A stretch of DNA of 10,552 nucleotides from Chitinophaga pinensis (GCA_945876985.1 CAMCQX010000031.1:1-10552); one strand, 5' to 3'; counted from the first letter of the stretch, positions 1 through 7,081 are shown. The notes: generated by a model from the letters alone, not told the origin. Made by a program: numbers and translations.

Positions 1-1293
1 CGCCAAATAGTAAATAAGCATTGGAATGGCAAAGCGATATTGCGGAGCAAAAGCAAACCAAATAATTAAACTAATACCAATTACTACTTGTAAAATAATG
101 GTATGCTGATTTATTTTTTGTTTAAACCACAAATAACTTACCAGTAAAATACTTAATAAAAAAGAAGCGAAAATCACTTTGTTGATCAAGCCTTTTGTAC
201 CACTTCTAAAAAATAAACTTTCTACTAATTGTAAAGCACTTATATCTTTAATTTCATTCACTTCATTGGGCTTGTATTTATTAGAATAAGACCATGTTTT
301 TACTCCGTTTGTAAAGTAATTCACCACTGCTTCAGGAGTTTTCCAATCAGCATTTACACTTAATATTTTATATGGATACAATGGATAAGCTGTTTGATAA
401 ATGTTTTTACTAACGTGAATGCTTAGTAACAAAAATAGCAGGATATATAGTTTGCTTTGCAATTTAAAACTAACATGTTTTAATAATTTATAAAGCACAA
501 AAGCCGCTAAAACTGAAACTGCAATGGCTGATATTTTTATAGTGAAACAAAATACAGCAATGAGTAAAATAACAGGATAATGATCCCTGTTTTTTGATGT
601 TAAAAACAATTGAATTGCAATAGCAGTAAAAACAATGATGGCAAAATCAGGATTGGGAGCGCTATAAAAAGGAATGCTAATTAATAATACCAAAAAATAT
701 TGGAAGTACAATAAAATATTGATGTTTTTATTATTATTTTTTTCTATAATAAACAGGGTAAAAACAAACATCAAAAAACCATTTACATCGTTTAAATTAA
801 CAGCGTTTGAAAAGGTAAAAACTGCTTGAAATACGTGCCATGAAGAACTTAATCCTAACGATAAATGTAGGTTAGAAATGCCATGCACAAAACCGTATTC
901 ACGAAGCCATATAATGGTTTGGGTGTAATACAATCCATCATCAATAATATTAGAATTCCCACTGGAAAATGCAGCAAATAATACCGCACTTAATGCCAAT
1001 AAAACAATGTTTTTTAATGTTAAAAGTTCTTTTTTTGTCTTCAACCATTGCAATTTTATTTCATTGAAATACATCAATAAATTAAGTATAGAGGTGATGA
1101 CAATACTAATTATTATCGTATTGCTTATTGGGAATAAGAAAGCAATAATATTAGCAAAAAGAGTAATGAAAATTATTCCAACAATAATGGTTTCGCTAAT
1201 TGTTTTTATTTTCAATATGGAAGTGCTTATAAAAAAGCCAAACAAATAGCAATTTACCAACATGAAAATCCAACTTGCTAGTATAATTATCAT
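1..1293 (-). CDS. Polytopic membrane protein, partial (LIC_10190-like)
   Basis: Reading the minus strand from ATG at 1293 gives 431 codons open to the window edge, so the C-terminus is missing. The protein is very hydrophobic, with about ten membrane segments. A loop after the third or fourth segment carries the most distinctive stretch, IIDDGLYYTQTIIWLREYG (residues 116-134), followed by HGISNLH (137-143) and SSSWH (149-153). Later loops hold APNPDFA (212-218), YPLYP (303-307) and APQYRFA (416-422). Paired acidic residues in an early outer loop and Pro/Tyr motifs later resemble GT-C type glycosyltransferases or ligases. From memory the layout fits the Bacteroidota/Leptospira LIC_10190 membrane family, whose function is unknown. 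The start codon overlaps the stop of the upstream gene by 4 bp (ATGA), so translation is probably coupled to the XrtF-associated gene. A short ORF on the other strand at 1007-1249 is a shadow. Confidence 0.8.
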   Translation of the reverse strand, partial: MIIILASWIFMLVNCYLFGFFISTSILKIKTISETIIVGIIFITLFANIIAFLFPISNTIIISIVITSILNLLMYFNEIKLQWLKTKKELLTLKNIVLLALSAVLFAAFSSGNSNIIDDGLYYTQTIIWLREYGFVHGISNLHLSLGLSSSWHVFQAVFTFSNAVNLNDVNGFLMFVFTLFIIEKNNNKNINILLYFQYFLVLLISIPFYSAPNPDFAIIVFTAIAIQLFLTSKNRDHYPVILLIAVFCFTIKISAIAVSVLAAFVLYKLLKHVSFKLQSKLYILLFLLLSIHVSKNIYQTAYPLYPYKILSVNADWKTPEAVVNYFTNGVKTWSYSNKYKPNEVNEIKDISALQLVESLFFRSGTKGLINKVIFASFLLSILLVSYLWFKQKINQHTIILQVVIGISLIIWFAFAPQYRFAIPMLIYYLA

Positions 1294-1703
1294 GCGCTTT
1301 TGTTTAGTTGAGTACTCATGAACCAAGCCAATAATGCCACTCCCGCTAATGGACTATATAAAACAGGATTTAGCACCTTGTGCCAATTAACAAACAAAGG
1401 ATGTATTACATAACATAATCCCATATCAAGTATATATACAATAGCAATTATAAACACATAATAATATTTACGGTTGAGTTCAGTTTTAAATATTCTTAGT
1501 ATTAAATGAATCGTAAATAAATTAAGTAATAATCTTAAAAATTTATTCAATGCAAATGCTTCAAAAGTGCAGCAATCATTAATATATAGGTAAAGTTTGC
1601 AGCTGCTGAATTTCATTTCCAAAGGATTGAAGTTTTGGAATGAAAAATCAAATATAAAAAGAATAAATATTGGAATTATTTTCCTAATTAATTTAAAATC
1701 CAT
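1290..1703 (-). CDS. Exosortase F system-associated membrane protein
   Basis: A 137-residue integral membrane protein with about four hydrophobic segments (roughly residues 8-24, 52-70, 82-98 and 112-130) and a short polar tail. It lies 3 bp downstream of the exosortase gene and overlaps the next gene by 4 bp, so it sits inside one transcription unit. Its size, the N-terminal NFNPLEMKF region and the C-terminal VLYSPLAGVALLAWF stretch fit the small protein that accompanies exosortase F in Bacteroidota (the XrtF-associated family, as I remember it). Its role is not established; the fixed pairing suggests it stabilises, or presents substrate to, XrtF in the inner membrane. The assignment rests largely on being next to XrtF. 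Confidence 0.75.
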   Translation of the reverse strand: MDFKLIRKIIPIFILFIFDFSFQNFNPLEMKFSSCKLYLYINDCCTFEAFALNKFLRLLLNLFTIHLILRIFKTELNRKYYYVFIIAIVYILDMGLCYVIHPLFVNWHKVLNPVLYSPLAGVALLAWFMSTQLNKSA

Positions 1704-1706
1704 CGT

Positions 1707-2219
1707 TTAGTTTTTAGTTGATTTACGGCCAATAAATTTCACCCAAAATATCATCAATAAAAAGGTAATAAAGTATATAAAGGCAGGAAAAATATAAGTA
1801 TGGAAAATGTCGAAATAGGAACTGTAATTGATTTTTATTTCTATAAGAATATATAACCTTAAAATATTAAAAATAAGTATTGTTAATATAGCTGCTGGAA
1901 CAAATTTTAAATAGTTTCTTATAGAACTTTTAAAGGCAATTACAAAACTTAAGTAGGTAATTACTACGGCTATTCCATTACAACCTTCGGCTATTCTTAC
2001 TAATCTTTGTTGGCCTTTGGTAATTAATACCGCTGCATCAAATAGGAGCGGAGTGGCGTTGAATTGGGGAAATATCTTACATAAAATCAATGAAGTATAA
2101 AGTGTAATAGGATCTGGAGTGGGAGCGTAAAGCCATAAAATATATTGATATAATCCATTTGAAAAAACATATGTAATGATAAATATGATAATGAATTGTA
2201 AAGCTTTTTTTGTTTCCAA
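1707..2219 (-). CDS. xrtF: Exosortase family protein XrtF
   Basis: A 170-residue inner-membrane protein of the exosortase/archaeosortase family. These transpeptidase-like enzymes recognise a C-terminal signal (motif, membrane helix, basic tail) and transfer the surface protein to another molecule. The family triad is visible: Cys80 in AEGCNGIAV, Arg121 in FNILRLYIL and His140 in FDIFHTYIFP. Hydrophobic segments surround these, at roughly residues 8-30, 82-98, 104-124 and 141-163. The length matches the short XrtF type rather than the roughly 280-residue proteobacterial enzymes. It is the first gene of a minus-strand unit followed 3 bp later by the XrtF-associated gene. A TAAATTTG box at 2238-2245 could drive the unit. 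No protein with a sorting signal is encoded in the window, so the substrate is unknown. Confidence 0.88.
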   Translation of the reverse strand: METKKALQFIIIFIITYVFSNGLYQYILWLYAPTPDPITLYTSLILCKIFPQFNATPLLFDAAVLITKGQQRLVRIAEGCNGIAVVITYLSFVIAFKSSIRNYLKFVPAAILTILIFNILRLYILIEIKINYSSYFDIFHTYIFPAFIYFITFLLMIFWVKFIGRKSTKN

Positions 2220-2237
2220 CTTTTTTTTAATTTAAAA

Positions 2238-2245
2238 CAAATTTA
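2238..2245 (-). promoter_or_regulatory. Candidate -7 box of the xrtF unit
   Basis: The minus strand reads TAAATTTG, an exact match to the Bacteroidota TAnnTTTG element, 19 bp upstream of the xrtF ATG. This would give a leader of about 12 nt. No clear TTG -33 element is seen, so the call rests on one box in AT-rich DNA. Confidence 0.4.
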
Positions 2246-2280
2246 TGTTTTAGTAATTAAAATCTATAATATTATTTTGT

Positions 2281-2325
2281 TATGAATTATGAATGTTGAA
2301 AAGAAGTTTTAAGTTGAAAGTTTTA
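2281..2325 (+). repeat. Heptamer word arrays
   Basis: Words of 7 bp run head to tail: TATGAAT TATGAAT GTTGAAA (2281-2301), then AGTTTTA AGTTGAA AGTTTTA (2305-2325). The same AGTTnnA words recur at 6468-6495 and, on the opposite strand, at 7158-7192. Confidence 0.7.
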
Positions 2326-2461
2326 AGAATTGGAACAATTAGGATTACAAATCTAAATTAGCAGACTATTATTGTTTAAATTATAAGGGACGTTCACATT
2401 GCAATGCTTAAAAATTGCGTTAGCAGTGGTACCAACAATATTTATTTTTCATTTTTTCTTC

Positions 2462-2586
2462 TTTCTTTTTCCTTAGATGAAAAAGAAACAATCCTGCAAG
2501 GCAGGACAAGACAAAAAGGAGCTTCAGCGCTCAAGGCCAACGCTGGCCGCTCCCTATGCATCGGGATTGTCGTTCTCACGCTCGCC
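2462..2586 (+). repeat. Two-hairpin element, copy A (variant)
   Basis: A perfect hairpin TTTCTTTTTC / GAAAAAGAAA (2462-2471 and 2479-2488, loop CTTAGAT) is followed by a GC-richer segment ending in CTCACGCTCGCC. At the place where copies B and C have their second stem, copy A pairs GACAA (2510-2514) with TTGTC (2567-2571). An alternative pairing is ACAATCC (2488-2494) with GGATTGT (2564-2570). Its interior is longer and has its own hairpins CCTGC/GCAGG (2493-2505) and GGAGC/GCTCC (2518-2553). Confidence 0.7.
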
Positions 2587-2612
2587 AAACAATGAGCATT
2601 TGTTTGTTGATT

Positions 2613-2660
2613 CGTCATTGCGAGGTACAGCCTGACCCGCCAAAGCGGGAAGGCAATCTC
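2613..2660 (+). repeat. GTCATTGCGAGG repeat with inserted hairpin
   Basis: CGTCATTGCGAGGTAC is followed later by GGCAATCTC; ATTGC (2617-2621) pairs with GCAAT (2653-2657). The loop is enlarged by CCCGC-CAAA-GCGGG (2636-2649). The copy at 9493-9517 has a simple 10-nt loop. Words of this type are dispersed in many bacterial genomes. Confidence 0.7.
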
Positions 2661-2666
2661 TAAGCC

Positions 2667-2700
2667 ATTGTTGGTGTTTGAGTGAAACGGCACCAACAAT
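2667..2700 (+). repeat. GTTGGTG hairpin, copy 1
   Basis: Arms ATTGTTGGTG (2667-2676) and CACCAACAAT (2691-2700) form a 10-bp perfect stem with a 14-nt loop containing GTGAAACGG. Identical arms and length occur at 6746, 6793, 6869 and 9312. Confidence 0.85.
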
Positions 2701-2761
2701 GTTATTTTAAATTGGTTGGTGAAAACACTAAACATAAGCAATCCTGATTCAGATAATTTGT

Positions 2762-2785
2762 AGATACGTTGCATGCAATGTCTTT
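2762..2785 (+). repeat. AGAC/GTCT hairpin, TTGCATGCAA core
   Basis: After the flank AGATAATTTGT, an imperfect palindrome centred on TTGCATGCAA (2769-2778) is flanked by AGATACG and TGTCTTT. It is followed by T residues. The core is the same as that of the perfect copy at 9201-9220. Confidence 0.65.
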
Positions 2786-2825
2786 TTATCTAATATTTTC
2801 AACAATTAACAACGAATGCTATGAA

Positions 2826-2850
2826 AAGCCTTCCGATCCCTCGGAAGCTT
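2826..2850 (+). repeat. CTTCC/GGAAG hairpin after AACAATTAACAAC
   Basis: CTTCCGA (2830-2836) pairs with TCGGAAG (2841-2847) around TCCC, and AAG/CTT extends the stem across one bulged C. The upstream flank CAACAATTAACAACG is the same as at the 9697 and 9877 hairpins, so it is a divergent member of that family. Confidence 0.6.
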
Positions 2851-2903
2851 TAGCTGGCGGCAACATATCAATTAATCACGTTTCGATAAGCTCAACTACC
2901 GGT

Positions 2904-2938
2904 AAAAAAAAAGCTACTCGTGAGAGTAGCTTTTTTTT
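2904..2938 (-). terminator. Bidirectional intrinsic terminator after wzc-like gene
   Basis: GCTACTC (2913-2919) pairs with GAGTAGC (2924-2930) around GTGA. Nine A residues lie on one side and eight T residues on the other, so the hairpin is followed by a U-run in both directions. The minus-strand A-run touches the wzc-like stop codon (2939-2937). It ends the export unit and would also stop any plus-strand transcript from the repeat region. Confidence 0.9.
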
Positions 2939-5441
2939 ATAATCCGATAATTCGTTTCCACAAAGGTTTATGGTGTTTTTCGGTTTCATTACCATAAGAT
3001 CCATAACTTGAATATGAGCCATAGCTATAACCATATCCGTAACCATATCCGTATCCGTATCCATAACCATAACCGTATCCATAACCATTCCCATATCCGT
3101 AACCATAAACAGGGGCAAAGTTTACATCGTTAAAAATCAATCCAACATTTTTGGTTTTGTCGCTCATGTATATGTCATTGATTAAGTTCAAGTAGTTTTT
3201 CTTACTTACTTTTTGACGAACAATATACAATGTTAAGTCAGCATATTTCATGAGGTCTAACCCATCGGCTACTAAGCCAATTGGAGGTGTATCTAATATA
3301 ATATAATCATATTTATCCTTCATTAATTCCAATAAATTTTTAAAGCCATCGCTCATTAATAATTCTGAAGGATTTGGAGGGGTTGGTCCGGCAGTAATAA
3401 CATCTAAGTTATTGATACCTGATTTTTGAATAATTTGATCTACAGTAACTTTTCCTATTAGGTAATTGGTTAAGCCAATGGCATTGTTTAAATTAAAATC
3501 TTGGAAAATTTTAGGCTTACGCAAATCCACCCCAATAAGCAAAGTTTTAGCACCACTGATGGCAATAACCGAGGCAATATTCATGGAAACAAAAGTTTTT
3601 CCTTCTCCAGAAACAGTAGAAGTTACAAGGATTACTTTTTTATCTTTATCGTTGATTACATAATTTAAATTACTCCTTAAGTTACGGAACGATTCCGAAA
3701 TACTGGCTTTAGGAGAATTGGCTATTACCAAAGCATTGTTACTTGTATTATGAATGATATTTCCAATTAAAGGAATTTTGGTTACCATTTGTAATTGTTG
3801 GTGATTGGTAATACTGGTATTAAAAAACTCGAAAATTAAAATAATAATTAAAGGAATAATGAGTCCTATTAACAAAGCAATGGAATAGTTATTGGCAGTT
3901 TTAGGATAAACCTTTTCGGTAACTATTGCCTTGTCTACAAATTTATTATCCGCTATTACCGATGCACCTGCTATACCTGCTTCCGCTCTTTTTTCTAGTA
4001 AATAAGTATATAATTTGTCACTGATATTGTATTTTCTATTGATGTTTAAAAACTGACGTTCTGAGGCGGGAATGGTGCTTAAATCTTTTTCCACTTCTTT
4101 AATTTGAACATTGATATCGTTAATAATTAACTGTGATTGATTTTTGATATTATTCAAATTTTCAATCAATGACAATTTGATATTTTTAATATTCTGGTCA
4201 ATTTCAAAAATAAATGGATTAGCTTCTTTCATGCTATTTTCATAGGTAATTTTTTTAGCATATAACTCCGATAATTTTACAATTAATGAATTTAACAAAG
4301 GATCAGGAATTCCGAGTGAACTAGGGGCAATGATTTCCTTGAAATTTTTATTTTTATAAATATAGTCATACAAGTAAGAATAATATTTAAATTTAGATTG
4401 TTCAATGGCTTTTTGATCTTCTAATTTATATAATTTAGCCATCACCACTTTTCCTTCTTCGCCTACGCTTAAAATTTTATTATTGGTTTTAAATGCCAAT
4501 AAATTATTTTCTATATTTCTTAAGGTATCTTGTAAGTCATTCAATTGAAGATTGATAAAATTGATAGTATTAGTAGAAATTTGTGCTTTATCATCAAATC
4601 CTTGGTCTATATAGGTTTGGCAAAGTGTATTAATAAAGTCAATGTCTTTTTCTGGATACTCACTTTCCTTACTTATTTCAATTATAGAAGATTGTTTATT
4701 GATGGTTTTAATTACATAATTGTTGGAGTATTTATCAATCAATGATGATTTGGAATTGATAATAAAAAAATGTTTATTCTCTTTATTACTGATGAGATTT
4801 TTATCAAATAATGTTATTTTAAATTTAAAATTTTCACTTTCAACGTCTTTAGAATAATCATATATTTTATTATCAATTTTACCATTTACTCCATTTACAT
4901 CTTGTTCATTATAGGGTATTAAAACTTTACCAGTCTTTGCATTTGTGCTTAATTCCACTTGATTATTGGCAAGAAAATTAATAAAAATGGGTACGCCATA
5001 AGTTTGAAAATGATTGCTATCTATTTCAATAAAAAAAGGTGGATTTTTATAGATTTCAGATTTTTTTACATTTCCTTCAGAGAAATAGGATATTCTGAAA
5101 TCAATATTCGCCAAAGATTTTTCTACCAATGACCTAGATTTTAGTATACCAATTTCATTTTCAATGTTTTTACTTTGCATGAGCAAAGATGAACCTTGTA
5201 AAAAACTCTCTGCACCATCAAAAGAACCCCTACCTTTGTCCTTGATTAAAAGGGTAGCTTTCAATGAAAATCTTGGTGTAGCATACCTGTTCACCAAATA
5301 GGCAATGGAAATAGCAATGATGGCACTTAAAATAAAGAAAGGCAAAAAGGCCATGAATTTCCCTAATATTACTTTAAAATTTAAAGTATTATCAGAAAAA
5401 TTAGTTTGTTGACCTTGTGTATTTTCTGTTTTATTTTCCAT
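2937..5441 (-). CDS. Wzc-like chain-length regulator with BY-kinase domain
   Basis: An 834-residue inner-membrane polysaccharide co-polymerase fused to a bacterial tyrosine kinase; by family knowledge it controls length and export of a surface polysaccharide with the OPX partner. The Wzz region includes TM1 (about 29-50), a long periplasmic domain with coiled-coil stretches (about 295-320 and 415-455), a GNVR-like segment (about 459-495) and TM2 (518-539). The kinase follows: SESFRNLRSNL (582-592), Walker A STVSGEGKT with Lys615, Walker A' IGVDLRKP with Asp639, and Walker B YIILDTPP with Asp717. The C-terminal cluster has 17 tyrosines (residues 779-816), mostly strict Tyr-Gly alternation, and then a basic end. 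Autophosphorylation of such clusters controls oligomer cycling in known members. The start lies 2 bp after the OPX stop, so the two genes are co-transcribed. No cognate phosphatase is in the window. Confidence 0.92.
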   Translation of the reverse strand: MENKTENTQGQQTNFSDNTLNFKVILGKFMAFLPFFILSAIIAISIAYLVNRYATPRFSLKATLLIKDKGRGSFDGAESFLQGSSLLMQSKNIENEIGILKSRSLVEKSLANIDFRISYFSEGNVKKSEIYKNPPFFIEIDSNHFQTYGVPIFINFLANNQVELSTNAKTGKVLIPYNEQDVNGVNGKIDNKIYDYSKDVESENFKFKITLFDKNLISNKENKHFFIINSKSSLIDKYSNNYVIKTINKQSSIIEISKESEYPEKDIDFINTLCQTYIDQGFDDKAQISTNTINFINLQLNDLQDTLRNIENNLLAFKTNNKILSVGEEGKVVMAKLYKLEDQKAIEQSKFKYYSYLYDYIYKNKNFKEIIAPSSLGIPDPLLNSLIVKLSELYAKKITYENSMKEANPFIFEIDQNIKNIKLSLIENLNNIKNQSQLIINDINVQIKEVEKDLSTIPASERQFLNINRKYNISDKLYTYLLEKRAEAGIAGASVIADNKFVDKAIVTEKVYPKTANNYSIALLIGLIIPLIIILIFEFFNTSITNHQQLQMVTKIPLIGNIIHNTSNNALVIANSPKASISESFRNLRSNLNYVINDKDKKVILVTSTVSGEGKTFVSMNIASVIAISGAKTLLIGVDLRKPKIFQDFNLNNAIGLTNYLIGKVTVDQIIQKSGINNLDVITAGPTPPNPSELLMSDGFKNLLELMKDKYDYIILDTPPIGLVADGLDLMKYADLTLYIVRQKVSKKNYLNLINDIYMSDKTKNVGLIFNDVNFAPVYGYGYGNGYGYGYGYGYGYGYGYGYGYSYGSYSSYGSYGNETEKHHKPLWKRIIGL
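3001..3108 (-). repeat. Tyr-Gly coding repeat in the kinase tail
   Basis: The minus strand alternates TAT/TAC with GGT/GGA codons for about 100 bp, encoding runs of Tyr-Gly broken by Asn785 and by Ser in the last part. Tyr and Gly codons are mixed, so the repeat is imperfect at DNA level although nearly perfect at protein level. Confidence 0.85.
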
Positions 5442-5443
5442 TT

Positions 5444-6256
5444 TTATCGATTAATAATTAGGTAAGTGTTAATAGCTAACACTAAAGTGGTTAACAAAGG
5501 AGTAATGGTATTTAGCGAGTTTTGGAAACTACTGAAATTACCTATAGAACGAGATTTTAAAGGTTCTACATAAATTACATCGTTTGGTCTTAATACAAAA
5601 TAAGGAGAATTGATTAAATCAGCTTGTGTAAAGTCAATTTTATAAATTTTTACTCCTTCCGGATTTTGGCGGATGATGGTTACATTTTTACGGTTCGCAA
5701 TGGGAGTAAAATCGCCTGCTAATGCCAATGCTTCAAACAGGGTAACTTGGTTAATCATGCCACTAAATCGTCCTGCATGTCCCACTTCGCCAATAAAAGT
5801 AAATGGCATTTCGGCTAATTTTACCACTAAATGGTATACTTTAAAATATTTTTTTAGTTCAATATCTATTTTTTCTTGTGCTTCAGAAACTGTTAATCCA
5901 CCTAAATTTAAATTGCCAATTACAGGTAAATTAATTTCACCATTTACATTTAAAGAGTAACCAGTTAAATACATCATATTACCAATTCCACCTTGTACTT
6001 GCATCATTTGCTGACTACCAACAGAATGGGAAAATGCTTTTGCTATATTTTCATCACTAGAAGCAACACTTACGTATAAAATGTCGTTCACTTGTAATTT
6101 ATAAATGGTACGGTCTAATTGGTAATTGCTTTTACTGGTGTCAGAAGAATTGCTATTTTTTGCATTTTGCAGTAAAATATATTTTTTGTTAGCTACGCAA
6201 GAAGTTAACAGCGCTAAACCAATGCTGCTTAGTAAAATTAAGTTTTTTATTTTCAT
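5444..6256 (-). CDS. Polysaccharide export outer-membrane lipoprotein (OPX, Wza-like)
   Basis: The chosen start, ATG at 6256, gives 270 residues beginning with a clean lipoprotein signal: KIKN, a hydrophobic core and LLTSC with lipidated Cys20. A longer frame exists from TTG at 6277, but its seven extra polar residues would only delay the signal, so ATG is preferred. The polysaccharide-export domain follows (YKLQVNDILYVSV about 52-64; NGEINLPVIGNLNLGGLTVSEAQ about 105-127), then an SLBB-type segment (FTFIGEVGHAGR about 152-163; LFEALALAGD about 173-182) and YFVLRPNDVIYVEP (about 219-232). A C-terminal hydrophobic segment (about 251-268) may span the outer membrane. The protein is shorter than E. 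coli Wza, as is usual for Bacteroidota. Known members form the outer-membrane exit for polysaccharide and dock on a Wzc partner, which is encoded 2 bp downstream. Confidence 0.9.
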   Translation of the reverse strand: MKIKNLILLSSIGLALLTSCVANKKYILLQNAKNSNSSDTSKSNYQLDRTIYKLQVNDILYVSVASSDENIAKAFSHSVGSQQMMQVQGGIGNMMYLTGYSLNVNGEINLPVIGNLNLGGLTVSEAQEKIDIELKKYFKVYHLVVKLAEMPFTFIGEVGHAGRFSGMINQVTLFEALALAGDFTPIANRKNVTIIRQNPEGVKIYKIDFTQADLINSPYFVLRPNDVIYVEPLKSRSIGNFSSFQNSLNTITPLLTTLVLAINTYLIINR

Positions 6257-6318
6257 TTTTTTATTGTTCGCTTCCAATCAATGGCAGTTCTTAATATTGT
6301 TTTTGTTTTGAAAGATGG

Positions 6319-6326
6319 CAAATTTA
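6319..6326 (-). promoter_or_regulatory. Candidate -7 box of the export unit
   Basis: The minus strand reads TAAATTTG, identical to the box before xrtF, 62 bp upstream of the OPX ATG. This predicts a leader of roughly 55 nt. There is no convincing TTG at -33 (CTTC lies at about the right distance). Confidence 0.4.
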
Positions 6327-6384
6327 ATAATTTCATTGATAATTAAAAGAAGGTAATATTAATTTAATTGTATTTTTGCATTTA

Positions 6385-6495
6385 GAAGTATGAAGTATGA
6401 ATGATGAAAAAAAAATAAATTGCCAGAAGCTAGATGCCAGAAGCAAAAAAGTATCAATGATGAAGGAAGTTTTAAGTTTAAAGTTGAAAGTTTTA
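6385..6495 (+). repeat. Cluster of heptamer arrays
   Basis: Three 7-bp-phased arrays lie close together: GAAGTAT GAAGTAT GAATGAT (6385-6405), GCCAGAA GCTAGAT GCCAGAA (6422-6442) and AGTTTTA AGTTTAA AGTTGAA AGTTTTA (6468-6495). The word changes between arrays but the period stays at seven. Confidence 0.7.
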
Positions 6496-6619
6496 AGAAA
6501 AAGGCTGTGGCTAAAATGATGAATGGCCATTTGTGGTTACTGAGTTTGTCGAGGTATAGCCAACGGTTGAAAGTTTTAGTTTTAAATAAATTATCCAAAA
6601 AACACAAATAAACGTTTAG

Positions 6620-6639
6620 AGACATACGGCCGTGTGTCT
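6620..6639 (+). repeat. AGACA/TGTCT hairpin, GGCC core
   Basis: AGACATACGG pairs with CCGTGTGTCT (one G-T pair). The flank AATAAACGT and a trailing TT match the perfect copy at 9774-9793. Confidence 0.75.
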
Positions 6640-6668
6640 TTGTTGAAAAAAAAAGGAATGCACGTAAA

Positions 6669-6740
6669 TTAACAACGTATTTACCCTTCCTAATAAGAAA
6701 TGGCTGGTCTTATTTTAAAATCACAAGTGACGCACGCGTT
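6669..6740 (+). repeat. AACAAC/CCTTCC module plus 30-bp linker
   Basis: A decayed TTAACAAC...CCCTTCCT module is followed by a 30-bp stretch (6711-6740, from TATTTTAAAATCAC to GCACGCGTT) that is identical to 9904-9933. There too it follows the AACAAC/CCTTCC module. Confidence 0.75.
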
Positions 6741-6745
6741 TTGCC

Positions 6746-6779
6746 ATTGTTGGTGTTTTAGCAAAGCGGCACCAACAAT
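6746..6779 (+). repeat. GTTGGTG hairpin, copy 2
   Basis: Arms ATTGTTGGTG and CACCAACAAT, loop of the GCAAAGCGG type. The first of three copies within 160 bp. Confidence 0.85.
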
Positions 6780-6792
6780 ATTTTTTTCTGCC

Positions 6793-6826
6793 ATTGTTGG
6801 TGTTTTAGTGAAACGGCACCAACAAT
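6793..6826 (+). repeat. GTTGGTG hairpin, copy 3
   Basis: Same 10-bp arms; loop of the GTGAAACGG type. It is preceded by CTGCC and followed by ATTTTT, as in other copies. Confidence 0.85.
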
Positions 6827-6836
6827 ATTTTTATCC

Positions 6837-6861
6837 GTGGTTGGTGTCCCCACCAATCCAC
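6837..6861 (+). repeat. GTGGTTGG hairpin, copy 1
   Basis: GTGGTTGGTG pairs with CACCAATCCAC around a short C-rich loop, with one unpaired base in the 3' arm. Further copies lie at 7206-7230 and 9536-9560, each preceded by TCC. Confidence 0.8.
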
Positions 6862-6868
6862 TTTCGCC

Positions 6869-6902
6869 ATTGTTGGTGTTTTATCAAAGCGGCACCAACA
6901 AT
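6869..6902 (+). repeat. GTTGGTG hairpin, copy 4
   Basis: Same arms, loop TTTTATCAAAGCGG. It directly precedes the two-hairpin element B, as the 9312 copy precedes element C. Confidence 0.85.
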
Positions 6903-6923
6903 ATTTTCTTTCTTTTTTTCTTC

Positions 6924-7030
6924 TTTCTTTTTCCATTGCTGAAAAAGAAACAAAAAAGCTAGACCATCAAAAGCTACCCGCCCGCTTGGCTTGACGCACG
7001 GCCCGCATGATGGTCGGCCCCACGCTCGCC
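6924..7030 (+). repeat. Two-hairpin element, copy B
   Basis: The 107-bp element starts with hairpin TTTCTTTTTC / GAAAAAGAAA (6924-6933 and 6941-6950, loop CATTGCT). It continues with a second stem GACCATCA (6962-6969) / TGATGGTC (7008-7015), extended inward by GC (6973-6974) / GC (7005-7006), and ends with CCCACGCTCGCC. It aligns without gaps to copy C. The two differ at paired positions in a compensatory way, so the stem looks conserved as structure rather than as sequence. Confidence 0.8.
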
Positions 7031-7081
7031 ACAATTCAAGCTAATACCTATATATTATTTGAATCCTCAGATAATTTGTAG

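Larger units (their letters stand above)
2220..2936. other. Gene-free repeat region A
   Basis: About 700 bp between the wzc-like stop and the xrtF start. It holds 7-bp word arrays (2281-2325), half of a GTTGGTG hairpin (2428-2440), the two-hairpin element (2462-2586), a GTCATTGCGAGG repeat (2613-2660), a full GTTGGTG hairpin (2667-2700), a decayed GGTTGGTG repeat (2711-2736), an AGAC hairpin (2762-2785), a CTTCC/GGAAG hairpin (2826-2850) and the terminator (2904-2938). The ORFs across it (2404-2595 plus, 2442-2774 minus) read straight through these palindromes and have no protein-like pattern. Confidence 0.75.

Noticed and set aside
2404..2774. Overlapping plus and minus ORFs in region A
   Set aside because: Both run through palindromic repeats, have no protein-like composition and overlap each other. 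Not genes.
2876..3118. Minus-strand ORF rich in Met-Asp-Thr (MVTDMGMVMDT)
   Set aside because: Shifted-frame reading of the Tyr-Gly repeat inside the wzc-like gene.
6333..6625. Three ORFs on both strands (63-88 residues) over the heptamer arrays
   Set aside because: They translate the 7-bp word arrays, and nothing about their composition suggests a protein. No supporting start context.
6746..6902. Three similar hairpins in 160 bp considered as a CRISPR array
   Set aside because: The spacers are 13 and 42 bp and one contains another repeat. The units are self-complementary and dispersed elsewhere, and there are no cas genes.
6831..7034. Minus-strand ORF of 67 residues ending in WIGGDTNHG, with a similar string in the minus ORF at 9494-9781
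   Set aside because: The shared peptide is simply the translation of the GTGGTTGG hairpin repeat, and the rest crosses the two-hairpin element. Repeat artefact, not a protein family.
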